A program made the position numbers and the translations under genes. This document shows positions 29,101 to 37,411 of a stretch of 64,000 nt of DNA, in pieces. Source of the stretch: Aliiglaciecola sp. M165 (GTDB taxonomy: Bacteria > Pseudomonadota > Gammaproteobacteria > Enterobacterales > Alteromonadaceae); NCBI RefSeq assembly GCF_007197995.1, contig NZ_VKKH01000009.1, positions 1-64,000 of the forward strand, in the 5' to 3' direction. The notes under the pieces are model-generated. The model ran no database searches. It saw only the letters and a program-made list of their open reading frames with translations, and was not told where the DNA came from. The first letter of the stretch is position 1. The number at the start of each line of letters is the position of its first letter.

Positions 29101-29158
29101 CAAGAATAACAATCATTGTTATCAAGCGATTCTTCATCGCGAAAATTCCTGGATTCAT
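26102..29158 (-). CDS. RND-family efflux permease
   Basis: Inner-membrane proton-driven pump of 1018 residues with 12 predicted helices in two halves and two large periplasmic loops. The N-terminus has RFEDPEFTIRTAVV, then YPGATPTEVANEITEPLE. Transmembrane helix 4 has GMLVDNAIVVTEG, with a single D where AcrB has two. SLSGLLIKNAIVLVDQM is present in the second half. The sequence type is HAE-like rather than heavy-metal CusA; the exact drug or lipid substrate cannot be read. Middle gene of the adaptor-pump-channel operon. Confidence 0.95.
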   Translation of the reverse strand: MNPGIFAMKNRLITMIVILASLIGGWNAYKNMSRFEDPEFTIRTAVVITQYPGATPTEVANEITEPLESAIQQMQEVDTLESTSSAGLSRINVDIKYEFSPSKEALQAIWSKLRNKVSDAQSSLPPGAYTSIVNDDFGDVYGVYYLLTGEGFTYKELEEYAKQLRTDVLTVEGVAKVSLSGLQSEAIYVEISRDRAAALGQTVNTIYQVLEQQNAVSPAGNVQAGNRRLVIQPSGSIDSVEEIRDLVVSTDNEGTLIYLRDVATVTRSYQTPLTDEIRYNGQPAIGFGISNVTGANVVKMGNAIEAKLASVEDQRPIGIELHEYYHQGKITDAAVENFVLNVAAALVIVLVTLFFFMGIKSAIIIGATLIITIAATLATMYLINIPMHRISLGALIIALGMLVDNAIVVTEGILVGTQRGEKKLNIVKKIIERSIWPLLGGTLVGIIAFAPIGLAPGSTAEYTGHLFWVVMISLMYSWVFAITAVPFLADLMFNEVPAGAEPPKEGKFISSYKGFMRFMLKIRWVPIGATVALFAVSVWGFQFVKAGFFPASTTPQVVVDYWLPEGTDISQTKADMLKIEEELLTYDGIADVQTLIGKGALRYMLVYGGESGNSAYGQFLLKADDFDAVGGLIPKIQAYLDEGYPDAQSKVWRFQLGPGGGSKVEAEFSGPDPAVLRDLADQAKAIMTADGRAISIKDDWRQPVSIIEPIYSSNKGRRLGISRQDLSQALLTNYSGRSVGVYRENDTLIPIIARAPESERLDAESMAQIQIISPATGAAVPLNEVVDSIDMVWRNSLLLREDRVWKIKAQADPVAGDLASDLQARLLPQIEAIELPPGVTLEWGGESGDSSEANEDLASTLPLGFLAMVLVVVILFNGLRQPLVIWLVVPLSLIGVVLGLLTTGTPMEFMAILGLLSLSGLLIKNAIVLVDQMDIEIAEGKARFDAVVDSAASRVRPVMMGALTTVLGVIPLFGDAFFKSMAVVLVFGLTFATLLTLVVVPALYAVVFKINNTESEVA

Positions 29159-29193
29159 AACATCATTCCTGTTGGGTTAGGCTAAATGGCAGA

Positions 29194-30255
29194 CTAGTTT
29201 TCTAAACGGCGGATTTTCATCCCGTCATGCAGATACGAAGCACCAGCGCCAACAATGGTGTCGCCAGCTACCAAACCCGATTCGATTGCCAGTGCTTCCC
29301 CTACACCTGCGCCAACTTGTACATTTTGCCTCGCCACTGTCATGGTTTCGGAATTGACTTTCCAGACATATTGCCCCTCGCTGTCAGACAATACCGCGCT
29401 TAAAGGTATCGATATTTGCCCTTCTTCTTGCGCATCTGAAGACAACCTAAGGCTCGCTTTAACGACTCCAGTCATTCCAGGCAATATGACCAAATCTTCA
29501 GGAGGGGTAAATCCAAACCGCACTTCAAAGGTTTGCGACCGTTCGTCAGCTTGGGCTAATGCAGCAACAAACTCAGCTTCAATCTCATATTGATTCGCAG
29601 CATCGAGCACAACCACAGTTTCAATTGGTTCGATTTGTTTTGAGCGGGTAACCAGACTAGCTGGAATTTTCACCATGGCTTCTGCCGCACCTTCGGTTTG
29701 CAAAGTGAAAACAGGCTGAGTTGGGCTTACTGTATCCAATTCTTTTGCATGCTTTACCGCAACAACCCCATCAAACGGCGAACGCAACACGGTATCTTCC
29801 ATGGCCTTTTTCGCCGTATCCAGTTGCGCACTCGTGACGTTCAACTGAGTCAAGCGTTGGTCATACACTGTTTGAGCGATGGCGTTTTCTCTGATAAGTC
29901 TCTGCGCACGATCAAAATCCAGTTTAGCGGCATCGTACTGAGTCTGGGCAGTTTGCAATTGATTGTTAAAACTGCGCTGAACCAAAGTTGCGATCACGTC
30001 TCCTTGTTTAACTTCTTGCCCTTCTCTGACATTGAGTTTCTCAATCTGCCCTGAAACCTGAAAGGTCAAATCCTTTGAACTTAACGCTTCCACAACGGCA
30101 GGAAAATTAAAGTGTTTGATATTCGAAGATGCAGTTACTTCGATCAATTTGGCAGGCCGAACAACCTCTACTTTTTCTGGTGCTTGTTCTTGTCCACAAC
30201 CACTAAGGATGCTTAAAGTGGTTGTAATCAGAAGTATATTTTTCTTTGAAATCAT
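29194..30255 (-). CDS. RND efflux periplasmic adaptor (MFP/HlyD-like lipoprotein)
   Basis: Membrane-fusion subunit of the pump, 353 residues from the ATG at 30255 (AAGG upstream); an in-frame GTG at 30282 has weaker support. The lipobox is ILSGC with C20. Barrel-sandwich (lipoyl) halves are at VSGQIEKLNVREGQEVKQGD and LRSPFDGVVAVKHAKELD, separated by a helical hairpin. GMTGVVKASL marks the beta-barrel. First gene of the three-gene operon; no local regulator gene is seen. Confidence 0.94.
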   Translation of the reverse strand: MISKKNILLITTTLSILSGCGQEQAPEKVEVVRPAKLIEVTASSNIKHFNFPAVVEALSSKDLTFQVSGQIEKLNVREGQEVKQGDVIATLVQRSFNNQLQTAQTQYDAAKLDFDRAQRLIRENAIAQTVYDQRLTQLNVTSAQLDTAKKAMEDTVLRSPFDGVVAVKHAKELDTVSPTQPVFTLQTEGAAEAMVKIPASLVTRSKQIEPIETVVVLDAANQYEIEAEFVAALAQADERSQTFEVRFGFTPPEDLVILPGMTGVVKASLRLSSDAQEEGQISIPLSAVLSDSEGQYVWKVNSETMTVARQNVQVGAGVGEALAIESGLVAGDTIVGAGASYLHDGMKIRRLEN

Positions 30256-30318
30256 TGTTCTACCTTGTTTGATTGCTGTCACAATGCAATGAGTAAATAC
30301 GTTTAACCTAAGTTGTAA

Positions 30319-31518
30319 TTAAAAGCTTAGTGCAAATTTAATAATAAAAGAGTTAGATATATCGACAAAAAACGCCCCGACCAAGGGCAGAATGATAAAA
30401 GCCGTTGGCGCTGGTCCATGGGCTTTGGTCACGGCTGTCATGTTAGCAATTGCAGTAGGGGTCGCCCCTAATGCAAAGCCTCCAAACCCTGCACTTAGCA
30501 CAGCAGCCTGGTAATTTTTCCCCATCAACGGGAATAACACGTAGATAATAAACACGACAGCACCTAGGGTCTGCAATCCCAGAATAATCAATAACGGGCC
30601 AGCTAATCCTGCGATGCTCCATAATTGCATACTCATCAATGACATGGTCAGAAAAAGGCTTAAGGAAAAATCCGAAACAATGGCTAGCGACCTTGTGCGA
30701 GCCGGCCAGTGCAGTTTCGGAAATATCCTTGGCACTGTGTTGGACAGAATAATTCCAGTAAGCAAACAAGTGACAAAGAGCGGTAACTTAAATCCGAGTT
30801 CAGTCAACGCGCTATTTGCGATGTAACCCAAAATAATGCATACATGGATAACTAATAAGACAGCCATGAAACTTAGATGATTAAAAGATTCGGTATCGGT
30901 TTTGTGATACTCAATCCCCACAGAGGGCTGCTCAATTGACTCACTTTTAAGCTGATGTCTGGCCAATAAAAATTTGGCTATAGGGCCCCCAACCAGACTG
31001 GCAATGACTAACCCAAGGGTCGCAGCTGCAACGCCAATTTCCAACGCATTGGTAACACCTAACGCGGCAATTTCCGGCGCCCAGGCAATAGCGGTACCAT
31101 GACCACCAATCAATGAAGCGGAACCAGCAAGTACTCCGATGGGAGATTGCACCTCTAGAAATAAAGCGCTGCCAATCCCAATGACATTTTGAATCACAAT
31201 AAATGACAAGGTCAGTGCTAACAGTATCAATAAGGGTTTACCGCCCTCGACCAGATCAGAAAATCTGGCATTTAGCCCAATCGCTGTGAAAAAATATACC
31301 AACAGCCGATCGCGAGTTGAGAGGTCAAAGCCAATTTCGCTGTCGGTTGTCGCATAGACAAGATAAATCACCAGCGCCGCCAACAGCCCTCCTGTAACAG
31401 GCTCTGGGATATTGTAATCTTTAAGAAAATCAATCTTCTTTGTGAGATACACACCAACAAAAAACACCAAAATGCCAATGGTGTAAGACATAAAACTATC
31501 GAAAGACAACTCTGTCAT
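30319..31518 (-). CDS. gltS: Sodium/glutamate symporter GltS
   Basis: Na+-coupled glutamate importer of the inner membrane, 399 residues with about ten to twelve helices. Family landmarks include NIPEPVTGGLLAAL near the N-terminus, GSASLIGGHGTAIAWAP in the first half and AGFGGFALGATPTAIANM in the second. These are the two inverted-repeat reentrant-loop motifs. Its ATG overlaps the stop of the upstream K+ channel gene as ATGA, so translation of the two is coupled. Confidence 0.94.
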   Translation of the reverse strand: MTELSFDSFMSYTIGILVFFVGVYLTKKIDFLKDYNIPEPVTGGLLAALVIYLVYATTDSEIGFDLSTRDRLLVYFFTAIGLNARFSDLVEGGKPLLILLALTLSFIVIQNVIGIGSALFLEVQSPIGVLAGSASLIGGHGTAIAWAPEIAALGVTNALEIGVAAATLGLVIASLVGGPIAKFLLARHQLKSESIEQPSVGIEYHKTDTESFNHLSFMAVLLVIHVCIILGYIANSALTELGFKLPLFVTCLLTGIILSNTVPRIFPKLHWPARTRSLAIVSDFSLSLFLTMSLMSMQLWSIAGLAGPLLIILGLQTLGAVVFIIYVLFPLMGKNYQAAVLSAGFGGFALGATPTAIANMTAVTKAHGPAPTAFIILPLVGAFFVDISNSFIIKFALSF

Positions 31519-31946
31519 CTACTGCTTTCCTGTGCAGAATTAATTCTCGTTAATGCTTCAACCAGAAATGCGGTATTCAACCCAACGATGATAAGCCCAT
31601 TTGCTGCAGTAAAACTTGCCAACAAGCGCCAGTCTTTTTCTAACGTGATATCGCCATACCCCAGCGTGGTGAACGTCACTACGGTAAAATAAAGTGCCGA
31701 TTCAAGGTCAGTAAAAACGTCATTTAACAAAAATACTACTGCCCATAGCCAAGAACTGACCGTCAGTCCCAATACTAACCACAATACCATGACAATCAGA
31801 ACAATGGTTCGTTTTGTCATGATCGGTGGTGATGCAATCCACTGGCCATTTTTTGTCAACCAAAGAGTCAATGTATTGATGAACAATACGTGCAAAACAA
31901 CCGTTCCGCATATCACTAAAGTACCCACTATAATTTGTTCGATCAT
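31515..31946 (-). CDS. Small two-helix potassium channel
   Basis: A 143-residue ion-channel (Ion_trans_2) protein. Hydrophobic helices are near residues 1-30, 46-75 and 104-130. The pore loop has the K+ selectivity filter TTLGYGD (93-99). No RCK/TrkA domain follows, so gating is unknown. It overlaps gltS by four bases. A K+ leak could balance the charge of electrogenic glutamate/Na+ uptake; this is inference. Confidence 0.88.
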   Translation of the reverse strand: MIEQIIVGTLVICGTVVLHVLFINTLTLWLTKNGQWIASPPIMTKRTIVLIVMVLWLVLGLTVSSWLWAVVFLLNDVFTDLESALYFTVVTFTTLGYGDITLEKDWRLLASFTAANGLIIVGLNTAFLVEALTRINSAQESSR

Positions 31947-32287
31947 GGTTTTAGAATCTTAATTTGAATACGGTGAAAAAAATTACGCGCTTTGCGCACG
32001 AATTAATTTAAAACTGAGTTTTGATTCATAGCAAAACCCGTTGTTATTAGAGTGCCTCTTAGAGAATATCACCTCTAATGATGCTTATTGTTCGATAGTC
32101 GCTCGAAATCCGTCACAATAGGACAATCAAATTTCAGTTTTTGACAAATTAAATATGTATTATTTTTTTATGACGCTTCAAGTGTCAAACAGTAACGCCA
32201 ACGATACATTTAATGCTATATTTTTTCGCAGATAATTGCTTCATTTCAATAAAAATCAATCACTAGCGCACTCAACACAGGCCTAAC
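31947..32287. other. Intergenic, AT-rich
   Basis: Divergent promoter region between the K+ channel gene and the patatin lipoprotein gene. I see no ORF, strong hairpin or recognised operator. Confidence 0.6.
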
Positions 32288-33496
32288 ATGACAAAAAAAA
32301 TGCTACAGAAAATGCTCATTGCGTCCCTTATTGGTTATTTAGTGGCTTGTGCAAATCCTGTACGTACGTTGACAAAACAGCAGCTAATCGAAGACAAAGC
32401 TGCGTTTGCACAAGAGTATGAAGATGATTTGAATGTGATGGCCAAAAAAAGCCAAGTTCGCCTGGCCACCGAGTATCATCATCAAGCGCAACAAAGTTAT
32501 GACATTTTGGTGTTATCTGGCGGTGGCGCTTACGGTGCATTTGGTGCTGGGTTTTTAAAAGGTTGGGGAAACGTATCGGATAGCGAATTAGCCCGGCCTG
32601 ATTTTGACAGTGTCAGTGGTATTAGTACTGGCGCTTTGATCGCACCCTTTGCTTTTGTTGGCACTGAAGAATCTTACGAGCAGATCGTAAACCTCTACCG
32701 TAACCCAGATAAAGGTATGGTTGTTCCGCGTTCGATCATTTCATTCCTAACAGGCAGTCAAGCTTATTATGACGCACGAGTTTTACACAAACGGATCAAC
32801 GAAAGCATCACACCCTCTCTGGTCAACACCATTTCTGAAAAAGGCAGCAAGAACAGCACACTGATTGTTGGCGCAACCAATCTCGACTATGGCGTAATGC
32901 GCGTTTGGGATTTGTCTGAAATCGCGAAAACCCAAGATTCTCAGAATGCCAGGAAGGATATTACCCAAAAACTCATTGCTTCCTCAGCCATTCCAAGCGC
33001 ATTTCCACCCGTTACCATTGACGGCCATTTGTACGTGGATGGAGGGGCATCAATGCAGGTGGTCAGCGGAATTGATGATAGAAGTTGGCTGTATGAAGAG
33101 AACAGCACGTCGATGGAGTTTGTTGAAGCTAACAGGCCATTGCGCCTCAGAATATGGATTATCGTAAATAATAAACTTGTTCTTGATCCGGACGTTGTGC
33201 GCAATGCCTGGTCGTCTATTGCCACGCGCAGCTTGGTGTCGTTAATGCGAGGCTCAACCTTGCAAACGATTCAAGACATCGAGACCTTTTCACATATGAT
33301 CAATAAACGCAGTGACTTTGATGTGGAAATGCGCTTTGTCTCGATACCTCAACATTTTGAAATTCGCACCTCAGATGACCTTTTTGATAGCCAAACCATG
33401 CAAGAGCTCGTTGAATTGGGAGAGAAAATGGGAGCTGATCCTAAAAGTTGGAAATCCCGCGCGCTACGGCCGGGTGCGTCTATACTTAAAAATTGA
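32288..33496 (+). CDS. Patatin-like phospholipase lipoprotein
   Basis: Predicted envelope-anchored Ser-Asp dyad lipase of 402 residues. The lipobox is LVAC with C21. The oxyanion loop is SGGGAYGAFGAG (77-88), the nucleophile is S113 in GISTG, and the dyad Asp is in LYVDGGAS. These features fit bacterial patatins; substrate (phospholipid or other acyl ester) is unknown. Monocistronic, convergent with the TonB receptor gene. Confidence 0.92.
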   Translation: MTKKMLQKMLIASLIGYLVACANPVRTLTKQQLIEDKAAFAQEYEDDLNVMAKKSQVRLATEYHHQAQQSYDILVLSGGGAYGAFGAGFLKGWGNVSDSELARPDFDSVSGISTGALIAPFAFVGTEESYEQIVNLYRNPDKGMVVPRSIISFLTGSQAYYDARVLHKRINESITPSLVNTISEKGSKNSTLIVGATNLDYGVMRVWDLSEIAKTQDSQNARKDITQKLIASSAIPSAFPPVTIDGHLYVDGGASMQVVSGIDDRSWLYEENSTSMEFVEANRPLRLRIWIIVNNKLVLDPDVVRNAWSSIATRSLVSLMRGSTLQTIQDIETFSHMINKRSDFDVEMRFVSIPQHFEIRTSDDLFDSQTMQELVELGEKMGADPKSWKSRALRPGASILKN

Positions 33497-33561
33497 TGAT
33501 CGGTTTTGATATAGTCGTTCGATATACTGAACCGATTACAAGGCCTTACGTCGTGAATAAT

Positions 33562-33589
33562 ATAGGTGGCTACGAGAAAAGCCACCTAT
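33562..33589. terminator. Hairpin between convergent genes
   Basis: ATAGGTGGCT and AGCCACCTAT form a perfect 10-bp stem with an eight-base loop, between the patatin and TonB receptor genes. There is no T-run, so terminator function is inferred. Confidence 0.55.
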
Positions 33590-33595
33590 TACAGA

Positions 33596-35770
33596 CTAAA
33601 AATTTGCCGTCCAAGCTAACGACACTTTAGCGTTACGGCCCACCTCAGTCACTCCTTCAAACACCCGTTCGTATTGACGATCGAAAAGGTTATCAACGCC
33701 TAATGTCAGATAAAGCCCATCGACTGATTCCATTTGCCATGATGCATAGATATCAACTACGCCATAACCAGAGCGAGATTCACTCAACACCAAGGAGTCG
33801 GTTTCGCTATCATAGGTATTTCTCTCAAAGGCCTTGGCCAATTGTAATCGCGTTCCAAGCTCGAGTTGTAAGCTCTGCAGTTTATAACGTAAGTCGACAT
33901 TAAGTCGGTCAGGCGTTAAGGTGCCCAAATCGCTGCCGTCACTTAAATTTGTGCCGTCAATGCTGCTGTAAGTCAAATTTATCGCTACATGTTGATTTTC
34001 ATAGCGACTCTCTAATTCAACGCCATCAATGGAAGCGGACTCGACATTTGCGCTGCTAGATGTTCCTGCTGTACAAGGTAAAAAAGGCACACTGAAGCAA
34101 CCGGGATCGAAGGCAAAATCCACTTGTAAATCGATAAGGTCTTCAATATCACTTTTATAGTAGGAGACTTTGTTTTGCCAAATGTCGCCATCAGTAAAAA
34201 TATCATTCAGATCAATAGAAAAACCTACTTCAACAGTGTCTGAGCGCTCGGGTTTTAGATCTGGATTGGCAATGAAATTGTTGTTGATGAACACAAACTG
34301 GCCGTTTTGTGGATCAAAAAGCGTCGGGTGAGGTAAGGAAAAGTGTACACCGTCTAAATACAATTCGTTGACCGATGGCGCTCTAAATGCCTCAGCGTAA
34401 CTGGCAAATACGCGCAACCAATGATTTGGAGCGTAACTTGCGGCAAGCCTCGGAGACATCGCGCTGTCTTCGATATCCTCTACCGACAAATCAAAAGTCT
34501 TAGTTTCAAACCTGTCATAGCGAACGCCGGGAACAACCAGTAGCTCGCCGGGTAATCCCATTGGTTCATTTACATTAAGTTCCAGTTGCGCGAATAACCC
34601 AGTAAAACTTGCCTGAGCATTGGGTACACCGCCTCTCAATCCAGATTGCGTATTGTCGTCTTTGCCTGTCTGTTCATCACGAAACCAGTCAGCCCCAACA
34701 GTAAATTGCACGTCTGATTGTTCAAACGAAAACTGGCTTACATTTCGAACAGAAACACCGTTGGTTTCGATTTTTCTTGTGGTCGTTCTTGGCAGGCTAA
34801 TATCAAACTCCTCAACTTCAGAGTCGGTTTGATAGGTAGTGAGACTTAAGTCAATCCAAGATTGATTGGCAGGTTGATAATGAGCACCAAGACGCACCGT
34901 ATCACTGGAAATGTCTTTTTCTACATTCAGTGTATTGTCGCCATCGGCAATAACGACACCTTGGCCGTTGTTGGGCTCTATGGCGGTATTACTGAAACGC
35001 TGCCATGAACCGTTGAGTGACAATTCATCATTGACACGATAAGTCAGTTTGAATAAACCAGAGTATAAATCGTCATCAGAAGGAAGATCCACATCCGACG
35101 CAAGCGCAATGTCCCCAGACTGCCTAACATTTATGCTGGCTAAAATATCAGCGTTTTCAGTGAGAGTGTAACCCGTAACACTATATACGTGTTCTTGATT
35201 GGCATTTTGATACCCTGCTCTGACCCGAAAACCCATGGTTTCATTTTTATTGAGAAAGTCTTTTGCCTTAATACTTTCGAAGGCTAGAACACCACCTACA
35301 GCGCCTGAACCATATAAGGCTGAAGCTGGCCCTTTCACCACCTCAGCTTTGCGGATCAGCTCTGGATCAACAAAAAATCGACCATCGTGGGCAGAAATAA
35401 ATGATTGTCTGGCACCATCTAATAAAATAAGGACGTTTTCTCCACCTCTGCCTCGTATACTGGGTGTTTCCCCTGTCCGCCTGGGTCCGCCAGAAAACTC
35501 CAGACCTGGCACATCTCGTAGCAGGTCAGAAATACTACTCGGGTTGTGCAACTCAATCTCATCTTTATCTACCACACTCACCTGCCCTGGGTAATCCAAT
35601 ACTGGCAAAGGATTACTGGTACCGTAAACAGTCATTTGCTCCAGGCTTGCCATCGCATCAGGCGTAATTGAAGTGTTGTCTGCGGAAGATAAGTTTTCGG
35701 CAAGTACTGATGGTTGCGCCAAAGCGCTTGAGGCTAGAAGAAGCGCGATGGGTTTAATCGGTTGTTTCAT
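33596..35770 (-). CDS. TonB-dependent receptor (heme/hemoglobin-type)
   Basis: Outer-membrane active importer, 724 residues. Signal peptide to about SVLA, then the TonB box region EQMTVYGTSN. The plug contains ISDLLRDVPGLEFSGG, IRGRGGENVLILLDGARQ and GPASALYGSGAVGGV. The 22-strand barrel ends LGVDNLFDRQYERVFEG and a terminal F. Overall it matches the hemoglobin/transferrin/lactoferrin receptor subfamily, though no heme-specific FRAP/NPNL motif is clear. It has FRAPSVNELYLDG. A perfect Fur box lies directly upstream. Confidence 0.93.
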   Translation of the reverse strand: MKQPIKPIALLLASSALAQPSVLAENLSSADNTSITPDAMASLEQMTVYGTSNPLPVLDYPGQVSVVDKDEIELHNPSSISDLLRDVPGLEFSGGPRRTGETPSIRGRGGENVLILLDGARQSFISAHDGRFFVDPELIRKAEVVKGPASALYGSGAVGGVLAFESIKAKDFLNKNETMGFRVRAGYQNANQEHVYSVTGYTLTENADILASINVRQSGDIALASDVDLPSDDDLYSGLFKLTYRVNDELSLNGSWQRFSNTAIEPNNGQGVVIADGDNTLNVEKDISSDTVRLGAHYQPANQSWIDLSLTTYQTDSEVEEFDISLPRTTTRKIETNGVSVRNVSQFSFEQSDVQFTVGADWFRDEQTGKDDNTQSGLRGGVPNAQASFTGLFAQLELNVNEPMGLPGELLVVPGVRYDRFETKTFDLSVEDIEDSAMSPRLAASYAPNHWLRVFASYAEAFRAPSVNELYLDGVHFSLPHPTLFDPQNGQFVFINNNFIANPDLKPERSDTVEVGFSIDLNDIFTDGDIWQNKVSYYKSDIEDLIDLQVDFAFDPGCFSVPFLPCTAGTSSSANVESASIDGVELESRYENQHVAINLTYSSIDGTNLSDGSDLGTLTPDRLNVDLRYKLQSLQLELGTRLQLAKAFERNTYDSETDSLVLSESRSGYGVVDIYASWQMESVDGLYLTLGVDNLFDRQYERVFEGVTEVGRNAKVSLAWTANF

Positions 35771-35786
35771 TGTGTTTCATTTCTCC

Positions 35787-35807
35787 AAATGATAATAATT
35801 ATCATTT
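35787..35807. promoter_or_regulatory. Fur box upstream of the TonB receptor gene
   Basis: The arms AAATGATAAT and ATTATCATTT are perfectly inverted around a single A. This contains the Fur 7-1-7 core TGATAAT-A-ATTATCA exactly and lies 17 bases from the receptor start. Confidence 0.88.
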
Positions 35808-35839
35808 AAATAATGCATGAACAATTATCTTGTTGCAAA

Positions 35840-35858
35840 CGATAATCATTCTTATTAA
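35840..35858. promoter_or_regulatory. Second, weaker Fur-like site
   Basis: GATAATCATTCTTATTAAG resembles half of a Fur box with a degraded partner half. It lies about 33 bases before the lipoprotein gene at 35891, so Fur may control both divergent units. Confidence 0.5.
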
Positions 35859-35890
35859 GATTTAAAAACAAAATCTAACTAGGAATACTA

Positions 35891-36904
35891 ATGAAAAAAA
35901 TCATTTCACCTTTTGCAGCACTGCTTTACGCATCAATTTTTATTGGCATAGCCGGCTGTTCATCAACACTATCCAATCAATCAACTCAAGTGCTGCCAGA
36001 CGAAAAAGATCGACAAGCCATTCTTGCTATGGCTGGAAACTACGAAGTTACTTTTGATTTCACTGAAACAGTTAGCTTTGCAGCGGACTATGAGAAAAAG
36101 GAACCCTATGTAACAGGTGCCCATGAAGTGGTTAGAGTCATTGCCGATCAACCTGGTTTTATTAGCTTACAACACATACTCATTGTCGGTAAGGACAAGC
36201 CTTTTCCCATCAAGCACTGGCGTCAGGATTGGATATATCAGCCTACCTCAGTGCATGAGTTTGTTGGGTTCAATTCCTGGCAGAAAAGAACATTGGTAGA
36301 CAATGAACGTATTGGAAAATGGGCGCAGGTTGTTTATCAAGTGGATGATAGTCCCCGTTATGCAGGCATCGCCGCTTGGCACCATGAAAATGGCATATCC
36401 CAATGGACCTCAGAAGCCAGCCTGCGTCCCCTACCACGTCGCGATATGACTAAAAGAGACGATTATCACGCCATTTTAGCAAGCAATCGCCACGCCATCA
36501 CACCAACGGGCTGGGTGCACGAGCAGGATAATTCAAAGCTAATTTTGCGCCCACAGGGCCCAGAGTTATTGGTCCGAGAAATTGGTGTTAATCGTTATGT
36601 GCATAACGATGACTTTGCATTTAACGTTGCAGATGATTATTGGCAGGCCACCGAAGCCTACTGGCAAGGCGTTAGAGACAAATGGTCCCAGCTCGACGAG
36701 CAACACGCACAATATGAGTTGACCGTACAGGGTGAACCGACACCTTTATACATGCCCTTGCTAGAGTACGCGGGGTATGTCAAAGAAGGCAAGATGCCAC
36801 TGAACGAGGCCATTGAGAACGCTTTGCAAACCATAGAGCAATTTACCACGAATGAATTGAGCGACTTTCCTCGCGTTGACTATTCAACAATGGTCAACTA
36901 TTAA
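35891..36904 (+). CDS. DUF6607-like lipoprotein
   Basis: A 337-residue lipoprotein with lipobox IAGC. The mature part has AGNYEVTFDFTETV, EVVRVIADQPGFISLQHILIV and KHWRQDWIYQPT, the pattern of DUF6607 proteins. Function unknown. The divergent Fur-controlled receptor and shared Fur-like sites point to iron or heme acquisition. Its TAA shares a base with the ATG of the next gene. Confidence 0.8.
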   Translation: MKKIISPFAALLYASIFIGIAGCSSTLSNQSTQVLPDEKDRQAILAMAGNYEVTFDFTETVSFAADYEKKEPYVTGAHEVVRVIADQPGFISLQHILIVGKDKPFPIKHWRQDWIYQPTSVHEFVGFNSWQKRTLVDNERIGKWAQVVYQVDDSPRYAGIAAWHHENGISQWTSEASLRPLPRRDMTKRDDYHAILASNRHAITPTGWVHEQDNSKLILRPQGPELLVREIGVNRYVHNDDFAFNVADDYWQATEAYWQGVRDKWSQLDEQHAQYELTVQGEPTPLYMPLLEYAGYVKEGKMPLNEAIENALQTIEQFTTNELSDFPRVDYSTMVNY

Positions 36905-37374
36905 TGACCGAAAAAGTTATCAATACGCTGATTTGGATAGCCATTTTAATGGCTATCCTTTGGGTGTTTTGGACAGGGAGCATTATTCACAAACAACCTG
37001 ACAGAACGCAGCTGATCGCAGCCATTTGGGATCATGTGGGTTTTGCCGTGGTGTGGTTACTACCCGTTTTAACCTATGTAATGTTCCTAAAGACCCGTCA
37101 ATCAAAGGGAAATCTCTCTCAGGTTGTCAAGGTATTAGACAATCTGTTTTGGCTAACGTTAGGTGTTTTGTTCGTCACGGGATTCTTTACCGTTTGGGCA
37201 AGAGGGTCTGACATTAAAGTTTTTGACTGGTTTATCATCCCAACTCCAGTAGAACGCATGCAAACCTTGTACGAAACCCTTGAAGCCAGTCACGGAGCCA
37301 TTAGCCAGTTCTTCATTGCGATAGGGCTAGCTTGGCTAGGTTCAAAGGTCTACCACTTTTTCAGTCAACGATGA
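36904..37374 (+). CDS. Integral membrane protein of the Fur-linked operon
   Basis: 156 residues with four hydrophobic helices (NTLIWIAILMAILWVFWTG; VGFAVVWLLPVLTYVMFL; NLFWLTLGVLFVTGFFTVW; FFIAIGLAWLGSKVYHFF). The start overlaps the upstream stop (TAATG), so it is coupled to the DUF6607-like lipoprotein. Family not recognised; a membrane partner of that lipoprotein is the simplest inference. Confidence 0.75.
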   Translation: MTEKVINTLIWIAILMAILWVFWTGSIIHKQPDRTQLIAAIWDHVGFAVVWLLPVLTYVMFLKTRQSKGNLSQVVKVLDNLFWLTLGVLFVTGFFTVWARGSDIKVFDWFIIPTPVERMQTLYETLEASHGAISQFFIAIGLAWLGSKVYHFFSQR

Positions 37375-37411
37375 TCCCTTGGCTCAATAACGAAGATGCA
37401 GACACCGACAA

